Numbered from the stretch's first letter, positions 8,472-17,489 are shown. The stretch is DNA of 64,000 bases from Radicibacter daui (GCA_030657355.1 CP131056.1:2562501-2626500); one strand, 5' to 3'. Numbers and translations are program-made. The notes: a model not told the origin generated them from the sequence alone.

Positions 8472-8511
8472 ACTTTCCTCCGTTCGCGCTTTTTAGTCCT
8501 TGAAGCGGGCG

Positions 8512-9447
8512 TTACTTGACGCCGGCTTCATCAAAGAAGCGCTTGGCACCGGGATGCAGGGCAATGGGGGTATGGGTTGCCGTCTCCAGCGTGATGGCCT
8601 TGGCCTGCGGGTGGATACCGTGCAGCTCATCGAGGTTCTGGAAGATAGCCCTGGTAATGCCGTAGACGGTGTCGGCAGGGACACTCCCGATGGTGAAGAG
8701 CGTGGCCGGATCGTTGATGGCCACCACGGTTTCGCCCTGGCCCTTGTAGGTGTTCGCCGGGATGTCGAAGAGCTGATAGAAGGGATACTTCTTGATCATG
8801 CCCTCGACCTTGTCCTTGTCGACGGAGAGGAGGTGCATGTTCTGCTGCGTGCTGAGATCGATGAAGGCCGCGGTCGGCGCACCGGCCAGGATAACGGCGG
8901 CGTCCACCCGGCCATTGATCAGCGCGTCAGTCCCCTCGTTATAGGAGAGGAACTGCGCCTTGCCGGCGTCAAACACGCCTTCGGCTTCCAGCAGGCGCTG
9001 GCCGAGCACGGCGGAGTTGGAGCCGGGCGGGCCGAGATTGATACGCTTGCCGGCAAGATCGGCCATCGTCTTGATTCCGCTGCCATCGAGCGCGGCGATC
9101 TGCAGCACGGCCGGATAGAGATAGGCCATGGCGGAGACCGGCAGCTTTTCCTTGAACACCCCCTCGCCCACGCTGGCTTCATAAAGCGTGGAGGAGGATG
9201 AAAGGCCGATGGTCATCTGGCCGGCAGCCACGCGGCGGATATTCTCCACCGACGCACCGGTAACCTCGGCGCGTGCGGTCGCCCCGTCCATGTGCTTGTT
9301 GATGATGTCGGCCATGCCGGCGCCGATGATGTAGAACAGGCCGCCGGTGCCGCCGGTGCCGATCGAGATACGCTCCTCGGCATGCGCAGGCGCACTGAGG
9401 AGGGCCGCCGTCAGTCCGGCAGCCATCAGCAATTTTGTTATTTTCAT
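8512..9447 (-). CDS. TAXI-family TRAP solute receptor
   Basis: Periplasmic binding protein (311 residues). The signal peptide (hydrophobic 6-18, cleavage near AHA-EE) is followed by the family opening ISIGTGGTGGLFYIIG. Further family segments are AAGQMTIGLSSSS and INLGPPGSNSAVLGQRLL. The ATG at 9447 is preceded by GGGAGGAAAT, a good ribosome-binding site; in-frame sequence further upstream belongs to the regulator's shadow. It follows the TetR gene by 23 bases. TAXI receptors generally bind carboxylates such as glutamate or 2-oxoglutarate; this ligand is unknown. Confidence 0.9.
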   Translation of the reverse strand: MKITKLLMAAGLTAALLSAPAHAEERISIGTGGTGGLFYIIGAGMADIINKHMDGATARAEVTGASVENIRRVAAGQMTIGLSSSSTLYEASVGEGVFKEKLPVSAMAYLYPAVLQIAALDGSGIKTMADLAGKRINLGPPGSNSAVLGQRLLEAEGVFDAGKAQFLSYNEGTDALINGRVDAAVILAGAPTAAFIDLSTQQNMHLLSVDKDKVEGMIKKYPFYQLFDIPANTYKGQGETVVAINDPATLFTIGSVPADTVYGITRAIFQNLDELHGIHPQAKAITLETATHTPIALHPGAKRFFDEAGVK

Positions 9448-9470
9448 TATTTCCTCCCAGGGGTTTTGAT

Positions 9471-10121
9471 TTATCCGGTCAGACGAAGCCCCTCCGCCAC
9501 AAGACCGCGAAAACTGGCGTAACTCGCTTCCACCAGATGCTCGACGGCAGCCTCCTTGTTGCTGCCATCCACCGCCCCGCCTGACAGACGCGTCACACGG
9601 TCGGGATTGATGAGGGCGTAATAGAGCGCGCCGAGCAGGAACTGGCTGCGCCACACCAGCCCTTCCAGCGGCGCCCCCGGCAGGCAGCCGGCAATGGCGT
9701 CGATGAAGATGTGGCTGGTTTCGTCGAACGCCTCGGCGATGATGCGCCGCGCCTCGTCATTGCCTTCGGCCGACAGGATGGCGCGCATGCGTGTGAACTC
9801 GGCGCCGCCGCCATCACCCTCGGTCGAGGAGAGATAGGCCGGCACCACATAGGCCCGCAGGATGGCCATCAGCCGCTCGTCGGCATCGCTGATGCGCCTT
9901 GCCTCGCCCAGCAGTTCAAGACGCCGGGCATTCATCGGCCTTGTGTGCCGCTCGTAAATCTCGCGCAGCAGATTGGCCTTGGAGCCGAAATGGTAGGTGA
10001 CGCTGCCGACATTCGCGCCCGCCGCCTTGGCGATATCGCGCATGGAAACGGCATTGAAACCATTCTGGGAAAACAGCTTCACCGCGGCTTCGAACAGGGC
10101 ATCTCTGAGGCTGGCGCGCAT
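9471..10121 (-). CDS. TetR-family regulator of the TRAP/LigI operon
   Basis: A 216-residue one-component repressor. The N-terminal helix-turn-helix is clear (AAVKLFSQNGFNAVSMRDIA, then GANVGSVTYHFGSKANLL). The rest is a helical ligand-binding domain. The ATG at 10121 begins just before the HTH; an extension to 10181 would run through the operator and is unlikely. It is first in the operon with the TAXI receptor, permease and lactonase. A perfect 8-4-8 palindrome 26-45 bases upstream suggests that it represses itself and the operon until a substrate or intermediate binds. Confidence 0.85.
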   Translation of the reverse strand: MRASLRDALFEAAVKLFSQNGFNAVSMRDIAKAAGANVGSVTYHFGSKANLLREIYERHTRPMNARRLELLGEARRISDADERLMAILRAYVVPAYLSSTEGDGGGAEFTRMRAILSAEGNDEARRIIAEAFDETSHIFIDAIAGCLPGAPLEGLVWRSQFLLGALYYALINPDRVTRLSGGAVDGSNKEAAVEHLVEASYASFRGLVAEGLRLTG

Positions 10122-10146
10122 GGTCTCTTTATCATCTGAACAACTT

Positions 10147-10166
10147 ATTTGTACGTTTGTACAAAT
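10147..10166 (-). promoter_or_regulatory. Palindromic TetR operator
   Basis: ATTTGTAC-GTTT-GTACAAAT is an exact 8-base inverted repeat with a 4-base spacer, 26-45 bases upstream of the TetR start codon. Size and symmetry are typical of TetR operators. The gap to puuA (10182-10422) holds no second copy that I can find, so puuA is probably not under the same regulator. Confidence 0.75.
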
Positions 10167-10422
10167 TGAAAAATGAGTCAAGCGCGGCTGAAGCGAAGGG
10201 ACCGGGGCAAACCGCTTTCATGTCCGACCAGGGGGCAGTGCCTACGTGGAGGTGAGACGCCGGTCAAACTTCCATCAAACCGGCGGCGGCACAGACAAAA
10301 CTAAAGGCGGCCGCAGCCGGAAAACCGGGAAATATTCGCAAAGCGTTTGGCACACCAAAAAATTCGTTACTGGAGTATGATGGCCACAACCCGCTTTCCG
10401 TCCACTACGATGAGGCGCCAAG

Positions 10423-11772
10423 GTGTCAGCAGATAATCTGGATAACTGGCTGCAGGAACGGCCGGACATTGAATCCGTGTTCGCCTGTGTTTGTGATCTC
10501 AACGGCACCATGCGCGGCAAGCGCCTGCCGGTGGAGCAAGCGGCCAAAGTTCTGGGTGAAGGTCTGCGAATGCCCCTGTCGATCCTCAATCTCGATGTCT
10601 GGGGCGAGGACATCGAGGGCAACGAGCTGGTGTTTGAAACCGGCGATGCCGACGGTATCTGCGAATTCACCGGCCGCCCTATCGTGCTCATCAACTGGAC
10701 CAGCCGGCCTTCGGCGCTGGCGATGCTGTGGATGCGCGAGGAAGACGGCAAGTCTTTCGGCGGCGACCCTCGCCGGGCGCTGGCAAGCATCGTGGAGCGT
10801 TACAGGGAGCGTGGCCTCACGCCCGTAGTCGCCACCGAACTGGAATTTTATCTCTATGACCCCAGCGGAACCCAGCCGCAGCCACCCAGCTCTCCGGTTA
10901 CCGGCAAGCGGCTGAGTTCGGACGGCGCGCTGTCGCTGGATGAGCTGCAGCATTTCGATGAATTCCTCGACGAGGTTTATGACGCCTGCGCCGAACAGGG
11001 CATTCCGGCCGATGCTGCGATCTCCGAAAACGGTGCCGGCCAGTTTGAAATCAACATGACCCATGTCGCCGATGCGCTGCAGGCGGCGGACGATGCGGTG
11101 CTGTTCAAGCGGCTGGTGCGGGGCATCGCCCGCAAACACGGCTTTGCCGCCACCTTCATGGCCAAACCCTATGGCGGGCGCTCCGGCAGCGGCTTTCACG
11201 TCCATTTCTCGCTGAATGACGAGAACGGGAAAAACCTGTTCGATAATGGCGGCCCGGAAGGGACGCCGCTGATGCTGAATGCGGTGGCAGGCCTCCTGGA
11301 GACGATGCAGGAGAACACCCTTACCTTCGCCCCGCATGAGAACTCCTATCGCCGCCTGCTGCCGGGCGCTCACGCCCCCACCTCCGTCGGCTGGGGCTAT
11401 GAAAACCGCACGGCGGCCATCCGCATCCCCGGCGGAAGTCCCAAGGCCCGGCGCATCGAACACCGCGTGGCGGGTGCCGATGCCAACCCCTATCTGGTGC
11501 TGGCCAGCATTCTGGGCGGCGCGCTTGTCGGCATCGACGAGCAGATGGAGCCGGTTCCTCCCATCGGCGGGGATGCCTACAGCATGAAGCTGGACCATCT
11601 GCCGCTCGACTGGGCAACCGCCATCGAAGCATTCCGCCGCGGCAAACTGGTGCAGAAGATCTACTCAAAGCGCCTGCAAACCATGCTGGTCCAGTGCAAG
11701 ATCCAGGAGCTGCAGCGTTTTGCCCGCCAGGTCACCGACTTCGAATACGACACCTATCTGGAGGTGGTGTGA
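10423..11772 (+). CDS. puuA: Gamma-glutamylputrescine synthetase-like (GS family)
   Basis: Glutamine-synthetase-fold ligase (449 residues), likely joining glutamate to putrescine or another amine with ATP, the first step of the Puu pathway. GS catalytic segments are visible: ATELEFYLYD (about 141), ENGAGQFEIN (about 203), GSGFHVHFSL (about 263), and RTAAIRIPGG with RRIEHRVAGADANPYL towards the end. The start is GTG at 10423; a nearby ATG at 10410 is out of frame. The stop TGA shares one base with the next gene's ATG (TGATG), so the two are coupled. Other glutamylamide synthetases of the family are possible. Confidence 0.8.
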   Translation: MSADNLDNWLQERPDIESVFACVCDLNGTMRGKRLPVEQAAKVLGEGLRMPLSILNLDVWGEDIEGNELVFETGDADGICEFTGRPIVLINWTSRPSALAMLWMREEDGKSFGGDPRRALASIVERYRERGLTPVVATELEFYLYDPSGTQPQPPSSPVTGKRLSSDGALSLDELQHFDEFLDEVYDACAEQGIPADAAISENGAGQFEINMTHVADALQAADDAVLFKRLVRGIARKHGFAATFMAKPYGGRSGSGFHVHFSLNDENGKNLFDNGGPEGTPLMLNAVAGLLETMQENTLTFAPHENSYRRLLPGAHAPTSVGWGYENRTAAIRIPGGSPKARRIEHRVAGADANPYLVLASILGGALVGIDEQMEPVPPIGGDAYSMKLDHLPLDWATAIEAFRRGKLVQKIYSKRLQTMLVQCKIQELQRFARQVTDFEYDTYLEVV

Positions 11773-13082
11773 TGACCAGTCGCCCCTTCGCGGCAACAGG
11801 CCCGACCCCGCATACCACCAGCTATTATGCTGCCAGCGCCAACCCGTCGCCGGAGCGCCCGCCGCTCAAGGGCAGCCATAGTGTCGATATCTGCATTGTC
11901 GGCGCCGGTTACAGCGGCCTGTCGACCGGCCTGCATCTGGCCGAGAAGGGCTACAAGGTCGCGATCATCGAAGGCGCCCGCGTGGGCTGGGGTGCTTCCG
12001 GCCGCAATGGCGGGCAGGTCGTCAACGGCCTCAATGCCAGCCTGCAGACCATCCGCAAACGCTATGGCGCCGATACTGCCAGTTTCGTCGCCGGGCTGGT
12101 ACAGGAGGGCGGCGAGATCATCCGCGAGCGGGTCAAGACCTACGACATAAGCTGCGACCTGAAACCCGGAAACATCTTCACTGCCTATACCGACGCCCAC
12201 ATGCGCGAGCTGGAAGAGCGGCTGCAGCTCTGGGCGAGTTACGGCATCCGCAATCAGGAAATGCTGGACCGGCAGCAGCTGCGCGCGCACGTGAATTCAG
12301 ATGTTTATGCCGGCGGCGTCATCGACCATTCCGGCGGCCATATGCATCCGCTCAATCTGGCGCTTGGCGAAGCGGCGGCATTCGAGAATCTGGGCGGCAC
12401 CATCTACGAAAATTCGCCCGTCATCCATGTGGACACCCAGCTTGCCGCGCCGCTTGTCGAGACCCGCGACGGCACCATGACCTGCAAAACGCTGGTTCTG
12501 TGCGGAAATGCCTATCTGGGCGGTGTCGTCCCCCAGCTCGCCACCCGGGTGATGCCGGTCTCAACCCAGATCATGGCCACCGAGCCGCTGGGGGAAGAGC
12601 GTGCCCAGAGCCTGATGCCCAGCGATGCCTGCGTGGAAGATGTGCGCTACATCCTCGACTATTATCGCCTCTCTGCCGACAAACGCCTGCTTTTCGGCGG
12701 CGGCGTGGTCTATTCCGGCACCGACCCCAGTGATATCGAAGGCCGGTTGCGGCCGAACATGGTGAAGGTATTTCCGCAGCTGAAGGGTGTGCGCATCGAC
12801 TATGCCTGGAGCGGCAACTTTGCCCTCTCCTTCAGCCGCGTGCCGCAGATGGGCCGTATCGGCAACAACACCTATTTTGCCCATGGTTACAGCGGCCATG
12901 GCGTCACCGGCTCGCACACCTTCGGCCGCATCCTTTCGGAAGCCATCGACGGCGACCGCACACGCTTTGACGTGTTCGAGAAAGTGCCGTGGTTCCCCTT
13001 CCCCGGCGGCCGGATGCTGCGTGTGCCCTACTCCATGGCTGGCGCCTGGTGGTATGCGCTGCGCGACCGCCTCGGCATCTGA
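11772..13082 (+). CDS. puuB: Gamma-glutamylputrescine oxidase-like FAD oxidoreductase
   Basis: DAO-family flavoprotein (436 residues) expected to oxidise gamma-glutamylputrescine to the aldehyde, the step after PuuA. The FAD dinucleotide motif is DICIVGAGYSGLSTGLHLAE (about 36-55), followed by GWGASGRNGGQV, typical of PuuB and related oxidases. The C-terminal HGYSGHGVTGSHTFG segment closes the FAD site. The ATG overlaps the puuA stop by one base. No PuuC or PuuD follows; the next genes are unrelated membrane proteins. Confidence 0.8.
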   Translation: MTSRPFAATGPTPHTTSYYAASANPSPERPPLKGSHSVDICIVGAGYSGLSTGLHLAEKGYKVAIIEGARVGWGASGRNGGQVVNGLNASLQTIRKRYGADTASFVAGLVQEGGEIIRERVKTYDISCDLKPGNIFTAYTDAHMRELEERLQLWASYGIRNQEMLDRQQLRAHVNSDVYAGGVIDHSGGHMHPLNLALGEAAAFENLGGTIYENSPVIHVDTQLAAPLVETRDGTMTCKTLVLCGNAYLGGVVPQLATRVMPVSTQIMATEPLGEERAQSLMPSDACVEDVRYILDYYRLSADKRLLFGGGVVYSGTDPSDIEGRLRPNMVKVFPQLKGVRIDYAWSGNFALSFSRVPQMGRIGNNTYFAHGYSGHGVTGSHTFGRILSEAIDGDRTRFDVFEKVPWFPFPGGRMLRVPYSMAGAWWYALRDRLGI

Positions 13083-13175
13083 GCGACCTTAATCAGGAAC
13101 AGCTCAGCGCGGCCCCAGGCCCGTCATCGGGCCGATGCGCCGGAGATCTGCCAACACCAGAGCACACGTCCGGCG

Positions 13176-13200
13176 GGAACTTTTGAGACGGCCAACAGTT
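13176..13200 (+). promoter_or_regulatory. Candidate EcfG-type (general stress) promoter
   Basis: GGAAC at 13176-13180, 16 bases, then AGTT at 13197-13200. The alphaproteobacterial EcfG/RpoE2 consensus is GGAAC, 16-17 bases, CGTT, so one base differs. It lies in the 308-base gap 13083-13390 after puuB, 190 bases before the next start codon, which would mean a long leader. Weak on its own. Confidence 0.35.
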
Positions 13201-13293
13201 CCTGTTCTGTCCGCTGCGCGCGCCTCACCGGAAGGCAAGCGCAGCCTCCAGCCGTGCCTTGTAGCGCCTGACGGGTCTTGCAATCCGCTCCTT

Positions 13294-13315
13294 CTGCGAA
13301 CGGCTGCGTTCGCAG
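13294..13315 (+). other. Perfect 9-base stem-loop in leader
   Basis: CTGCGAACG-GCTG-CGTTCGCAG is a perfect 9-base stem with a 4-base loop, between puuB and the 25-residue gene. No T tract follows, so it is a poor terminator. It could be a leader structure. Apart from this and the candidate promoter, I see nothing else in 13083-13390. Confidence 0.4.
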
Positions 13316-13390
13316 GCCGGTGAGCTATTGCCTGCCATCCCGACATCAACGTCGCTTGAGGCCGCAGCCTTAAAACCGAGGGAGGTTTCC

Positions 13391-13468
13391 ATGGGTCGCG
13401 CCATCCTGCTCTGGCTTCTGGGGGTTCCAATCCCTGTCATCATCCTGCTCGCCCTGTTCATGCATTAG
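13391..13468 (+). CDS. 25-residue single-span membrane peptide
   Basis: A short gene encoding a 25-residue peptide that is almost wholly one hydrophobic helix: MGRAILLWLL, then GVPIPVIILLALFMH. An excellent ribosome-binding site (GGGAGG, 13380-13385) precedes the ATG. The stop at 13466-13468 is 9 bases before the next gene, which has its own GGAGG, so the two are probably co-transcribed. Small, positively started, single-span peptides of this kind are common beside stress membrane proteins. Function unknown. Confidence 0.6.
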   Translation: MGRAILLWLLGVPIPVIILLALFMH

Positions 13469-13477
13469 GAGGCCGGG

Positions 13478-14407
13478 ATGTCAGTCACACTGCCTCCAAC
13501 GGAAACGGAAATCATGTTCCCCGCCGAGCCGGCGCTACCTGCCGTCAGCTGGGGAGCCATTATTGCCGGCGCTCTCGCCGCCTCTACGCTCACCTTCATC
13601 CTCATGCTGCTCGGCTCCGGCCTTGGCCTCACCATGGTGTCGCCCTGGGCCAATGAAAGCGCGAGCGTCACCACCTTTGCGGTTTCGACCGCTATCTGGC
13701 TGGTTATCGTGCAGTGGCTCTCTGCCGCTGTCGGCGGTTATCTGGCCGGGCGCCTGCGCACCCGCTGGTCGGACATCCACAGCGACGAAAGCTATTTTCG
13801 CTATACCGCCCACGGCTTCCTTTCCTGGGCGCTGGCAACGCTGATCGTCGTCTATGTACTGGGCTCCGTGCTGACTTCCGCCGCCGGTACCGGCATCAAG
13901 GCGGCATCAACGGTGGCTGCGGGTGCACCTGCCAGCATCAGCGTTGATGGTACCGCCGATATCGGCGGCCGGACCGGGCCCATGTCCTACTACGTCGACA
14001 CCCTCTTCCGTCCGGCCAATCCCGGCCAGCTTGCCGCCCTGCACACCAGTGCCGGAGTGGCCGCCGACGCAGCGGCAAGCCGGGAAGCCTCGCGCATCCT
14101 TGTTGCAAGTGCGGCGGCTGGCGGAATGACACCGGAGGACAAGACCTATCTCAGCCAGCTCGTCGCCGCCCGCACCGGCCTTTCCGATGCCGACGCCACG
14201 GCACGGATCGATGCTGTATCGGGCCGCATCAACATCGCCATAACCCAGGCGAAGGAAGCAGCCGATAGCGCCCGCAAGGCCGGCGCAACCTTCGCGCTGC
14301 TGGGTGCCCTGTCGCTGATCATCGGCGCCTTCATCGCCAGCATTGCCGCGGTTATCGCCGGCCGGCAGCGCGATGACGAGGAGGATGCCTACTGGGCGAG
14401 CACCTGA
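13478..14407 (+). CDS. Uncharacterised four-span membrane protein
   Basis: A 309-residue protein with hydrophobic segments at about 24-50, 66-90, 113-137 and 272-298. A soluble, alanine-rich, probably periplasmic or cytoplasmic loop of some 130 residues separates spans three and four, and a charged tail (RQRDDEEDAYW) ends it. The first half (WGAIIAGALAASTLTFIL) is typical of widespread alphaproteobacterial membrane proteins without assigned function. It is the second gene after the 25-residue peptide. I do not recognise a catalytic motif. Confidence 0.7.
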   Translation: MSVTLPPTETEIMFPAEPALPAVSWGAIIAGALAASTLTFILMLLGSGLGLTMVSPWANESASVTTFAVSTAIWLVIVQWLSAAVGGYLAGRLRTRWSDIHSDESYFRYTAHGFLSWALATLIVVYVLGSVLTSAAGTGIKAASTVAAGAPASISVDGTADIGGRTGPMSYYVDTLFRPANPGQLAALHTSAGVAADAAASREASRILVASAAAGGMTPEDKTYLSQLVAARTGLSDADATARIDAVSGRINIAITQAKEAADSARKAGATFALLGALSLIIGAFIASIAAVIAGRQRDDEEDAYWAST

Positions 14408-14419
14408 CCGGCCGGAATT

Positions 14420-14836
14420 TCAAAATCCCGGCATGGTGTCGAACCGCGGCAACTGCGGATCGATGATGTCCCATCCCTGCCCGCTTCGTGTCCAGACCAC
14501 CATCTGCGGCCTGAAGCGGGCAGGCTCGTCAAGGCTCGCGGCCCGGATGAAGATCAGATCGGGTTTGGCGGGATTGGTTGAATAAACCGGCGATCCGCAA
14601 GTAGGGCAGAAGGCCCGGGCGATGATGTTGCCGCTGTCGGCCGCCTTGTGCCAGAAGGACGCTTCACCGGAAATCTTCGCGGCCGCCAGCGGAAAGGCCA
14701 TCTGTGACGCATGGCCGGTGCCGCTGTCGCGCTGGCAATCCCGGCACTGGCAATGGCCGGACATCAGGGGTTCTGCTGCAATCTCGTAGCGCAGCGCTCC
14801 GCAGGCGCAGCCACCTCTATAGGCTTCACTCTCCAT
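14420..14836 (-). CDS. GFA/CENP-V family zinc protein
   Basis: A 138-residue protein of the glutathione-dependent formaldehyde-activating (GFA)/CENP-V fold. The zinc-ligand cysteines are all present: Cys10 and Cys12 (GGCACGALRY), Cys29, Cys31 and Cys34 (HCQCRDCQ), Cys77 and Cys80 (FCPTCGSPVY). The family is abundant in alphaproteobacteria; true formaldehyde activity has been questioned and most members are uncharacterised. It converges with the membrane-protein gene ending at 14407, 13 bases away, and stands alone. Confidence 0.85.
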   Translation of the reverse strand: MESEAYRGGCACGALRYEIAAEPLMSGHCQCRDCQRDSGTGHASQMAFPLAAAKISGEASFWHKAADSGNIIARAFCPTCGSPVYSTNPAKPDLIFIRAASLDEPARFRPQMVVWTRSGQGWDIIDPQLPRFDTMPGF

Positions 14837-14942
14837 GACCGCTCTCCCTCATCGGGCACCGCAGGCGGCTTTTCCTTCACTGCCCGCAGGCCATCAAAAG
14901 CATCCCGGACAATCATACCCAGGAAAAGCCGCTGCCGGTGCT

Positions 14943-17489
14943 TTAAGGCGGGCCCTGCTCCGGCTCTTCGGCCGGCAGAAGGATGCCGAGTTCAACCGCA
15001 TTCAGGCGGGCCTCATCCAGCGCGCCCTCCGCATTTATCAAGGCCGCCCTCAGGACATCCAGCTCCTGTACGGCCTCGGAAGGCCCAGTGTCCTCACCTG
15101 CCTCTTCCCCTTCAGTTTCGTCGTCCTTTGGGCGTGCCGCTTTCTGCTCGAAGCTATCCTGCGCTTTCCTGAGTGCACGCTCGGCCGCTGCATAGGCACG
15201 TACCGCATCATCCAAAGCGTCAAGCGCGGCCGCGCGAGAGCTATCCTCGCCCTGGTCCGGATCAGCCGACAGATCGACCTCTTCCCCCGCCATCGTCATG
15301 ATGCAGGTTGGCAGCCGCGGCAGAATCCGGGCGATGTCATTGCCAAACCAGTCGACAAACTGCTGCCGGCGGAAGCCCAGCGGGAGAAAGACGATGGAAG
15401 CTTCGGTCGATCTCTGGACGATGGCCTCAGCCTGACTATCCGATGGTGAAATGACCAACACTTCCGCGGCAATCCGCACATGGCGCAAAACGGCCTCGGC
15501 CCGCGCTTGCAGGGCCTCTTCCTCACCCTCCCGTGCTGCCACGATTAACCTGATCTTCGCGTGCCGCCACGGGTCGTTACGGGTGAGCAGATAGGCCAGC
15601 ACCAGCATTAATCGGGCGGTGCGGTTGTCGCTCCACCAGATATCGATCAGCCTTGCGGCGGGGGGCGTATTTTCAAGCGCCTGCCATACGGCTTCGTCGG
15701 AATCAAAAATCAGCAGGTTGCAGTCCAGCGACGACGCAACCGTCAAATTCCGGAAGAAGCGCTGGTACTCGGGCGCCGATGTGTCCGTCACCTGCTGGCG
15801 TGGCCAGTTGACCAGCACGGTATTTATTCTGGTAGGGCCGACGCCGGCCGACTGGATGGCGATTGGCACCACCGTATCGATATTGGGGCCCATTACGACA
15901 AGCGGAAAGGCCGTGAGCTTCATCGCCGCAAGATCGCGGGCGAGGTCAAGCTCGGCCTGATCGCGTGCCCGCCGGGCATACCTGCCCTTGCCCTCGATGA
16001 TGCGGATAACGGTACTGAGCCCGCAGTGGCCTTCGATCCAGCTTGCGAAGGTAAGGAGACGCCCGCGGCGCACGCCGTCATCGGAAAAGGCAAGAATCTG
16101 CGGCCGCCAGTCTCGCGGATGTTCCGCCCGGGAGCTCGCCTCATGCAGATGCTCACGGACCAGCTGAAGATTGTAGGACCGGCGGCCATCCGACCATCTG
16201 GCCGCAACTGCGCCGCGCCTAAGATACTGGTAGATGGCAAAGACGACGGCCAGCGCAACAAGGCCGGATGTAAAGTCGATCGCCAGCATGACGCCCAGCG
16301 AAAAGAGGCCGCCGAGCAGGCTGATCCACGGCCGATAGAGGCGCAGGCTCGGCCTGAAGGAAGGGCTTTTGCCCCGCGCCTCGAAATAGGTGGCGTAATT
16401 CAGCAGGCCATAGGTCACGACAAAGAACATCGAGACGACGGCGGCGATCAGATTGAGGTTCCCCAGCGCGACAATGGCAAGGGCAGTGCCGGCCGTCAGG
16501 ATCAGCCCCCGTCGCGGATTGTTATCCGGCCCCGCTTCCGCAAAGGGCAACAGCCAGGAAAACACACGATCCTTTGCCAGTGACTGCAGAATACGCGGCG
16601 CCCCGAGCAGGGAGGCCAGCGCCGAAGAAAGAGTAGCCGCCACAATCCCGGCATCGATGAGCGGTGCGAACGCGGCCACGCGCTTCATCGCGCCATAGTC
16701 CGCAACAAGGTCAGACCGGCGCAGCGTGGCAGCCAGCAGAATGGCAACGGAGAGATAGACGACGATCGACAGCCCGACTGCCATGGCTGTGCCCCGGGGG
16801 ATACTGCGGGCCGGATCGGCCAGATCGCCCGACATGTTGACGCCCTGGGTAAAGCCGGTCACCGCCGGAAAAAAGATCGCAAAGGCGATCCACAAATCTC
16901 CCCAGTCGCGCACCGGCCCCATGTTTTCATAAAGCGTGGCAGGGTTCCAGTGGTTGAGCGCACCGATCCCGAACGAGATTAGCGCCGCCGCCAACAGCGA
17001 CATGACCACATATTGCACGCGGGTTGCCCACTCCGCCCCGAACCACGCGATTGCCAGCATCACGAAGACCGCGGTGGCAGCGATCAGCTGCTGGAAATAA
17101 CCGCCTTCCAGTCCGGCAAGACTGGCGATCCCCTCGGCAAAACCGACACAATAGAAGCCGACCGAAATGGCCTGCGCCACATAAAGCACCAGACCGATAG
17201 CCCCGCCAAAGGGCAGGCCGAGCGTCCGGGAGATGATGTAATAGACGCCGCCGCTCCTCACCTCGAGATTGGTCGCAATCGCCGCCATGGAGATGCTGGT
17301 GAGGACGGAGATGGTGCTGGCGAGCAGGATAATCAGCAGCGCCTCGCCGAGGCCGACGGCGCCCACCACGTACCCGAGCCGCAGAAAAAGGATGAGCCCG
17401 AGGATGGTCAGGATGCTCGGCGTGAACACGCCGCCAAAAGTGCCCAGACGGCCTGTTCTCATCCCGGCTGCTGCCACGAGCTTCTCCAT
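14943..17489 (-). CDS. APC/SLC12-like transporter with long cytoplasmic tail
   Basis: About 848 residues. The first 450 or so form roughly 12 hydrophobic segments of the amino acid-polyamine-cation superfamily, and GTFGGVFTPSILTILGLILF with the unwound VRSGGVYYIISRTLGLPFGG resembles cation-chloride cotransporters (SLC12) more than amino-acid permeases. The C-terminal 370 residues are soluble with a nucleotide-binding-like alpha/beta pattern, an acidic stretch near 800 and no membrane span. Start unclear: the ATG at 17489 lacks a strong ribosome-binding site, ATG 17462 is possible, and GTG 17588 would add 33 unlikely residues. Transported ion or solute unknown. Confidence 0.7.
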   Translation of the reverse strand: MEKLVAAAGMRTGRLGTFGGVFTPSILTILGLILFLRLGYVVGAVGLGEALLIILLASTISVLTSISMAAIATNLEVRSGGVYYIISRTLGLPFGGAIGLVLYVAQAISVGFYCVGFAEGIASLAGLEGGYFQQLIAATAVFVMLAIAWFGAEWATRVQYVVMSLLAAALISFGIGALNHWNPATLYENMGPVRDWGDLWIAFAIFFPAVTGFTQGVNMSGDLADPARSIPRGTAMAVGLSIVVYLSVAILLAATLRRSDLVADYGAMKRVAAFAPLIDAGIVAATLSSALASLLGAPRILQSLAKDRVFSWLLPFAEAGPDNNPRRGLILTAGTALAIVALGNLNLIAAVVSMFFVVTYGLLNYATYFEARGKSPSFRPSLRLYRPWISLLGGLFSLGVMLAIDFTSGLVALAVVFAIYQYLRRGAVAARWSDGRRSYNLQLVREHLHEASSRAEHPRDWRPQILAFSDDGVRRGRLLTFASWIEGHCGLSTVIRIIEGKGRYARRARDQAELDLARDLAAMKLTAFPLVVMGPNIDTVVPIAIQSAGVGPTRINTVLVNWPRQQVTDTSAPEYQRFFRNLTVASSLDCNLLIFDSDEAVWQALENTPPAARLIDIWWSDNRTARLMLVLAYLLTRNDPWRHAKIRLIVAAREGEEEALQARAEAVLRHVRIAAEVLVISPSDSQAEAIVQRSTEASIVFLPLGFRRQQFVDWFGNDIARILPRLPTCIMTMAGEEVDLSADPDQGEDSSRAAALDALDDAVRAYAAAERALRKAQDSFEQKAARPKDDETEGEEAGEDTGPSEAVQELDVLRAALINAEGALDEARLNAVELGILLPAEEPEQGPP

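Noticed and set aside
10122-10181. N-terminal extension of the TetR protein
   Set aside because: Would place the operator palindrome inside the coding region and lacks a ribosome-binding site.
10351-10378. TTGGCAC element upstream of puuA resembling a sigma-54 promoter
   Set aside because: The required GC about ten bases downstream is missing (AA/AT instead).
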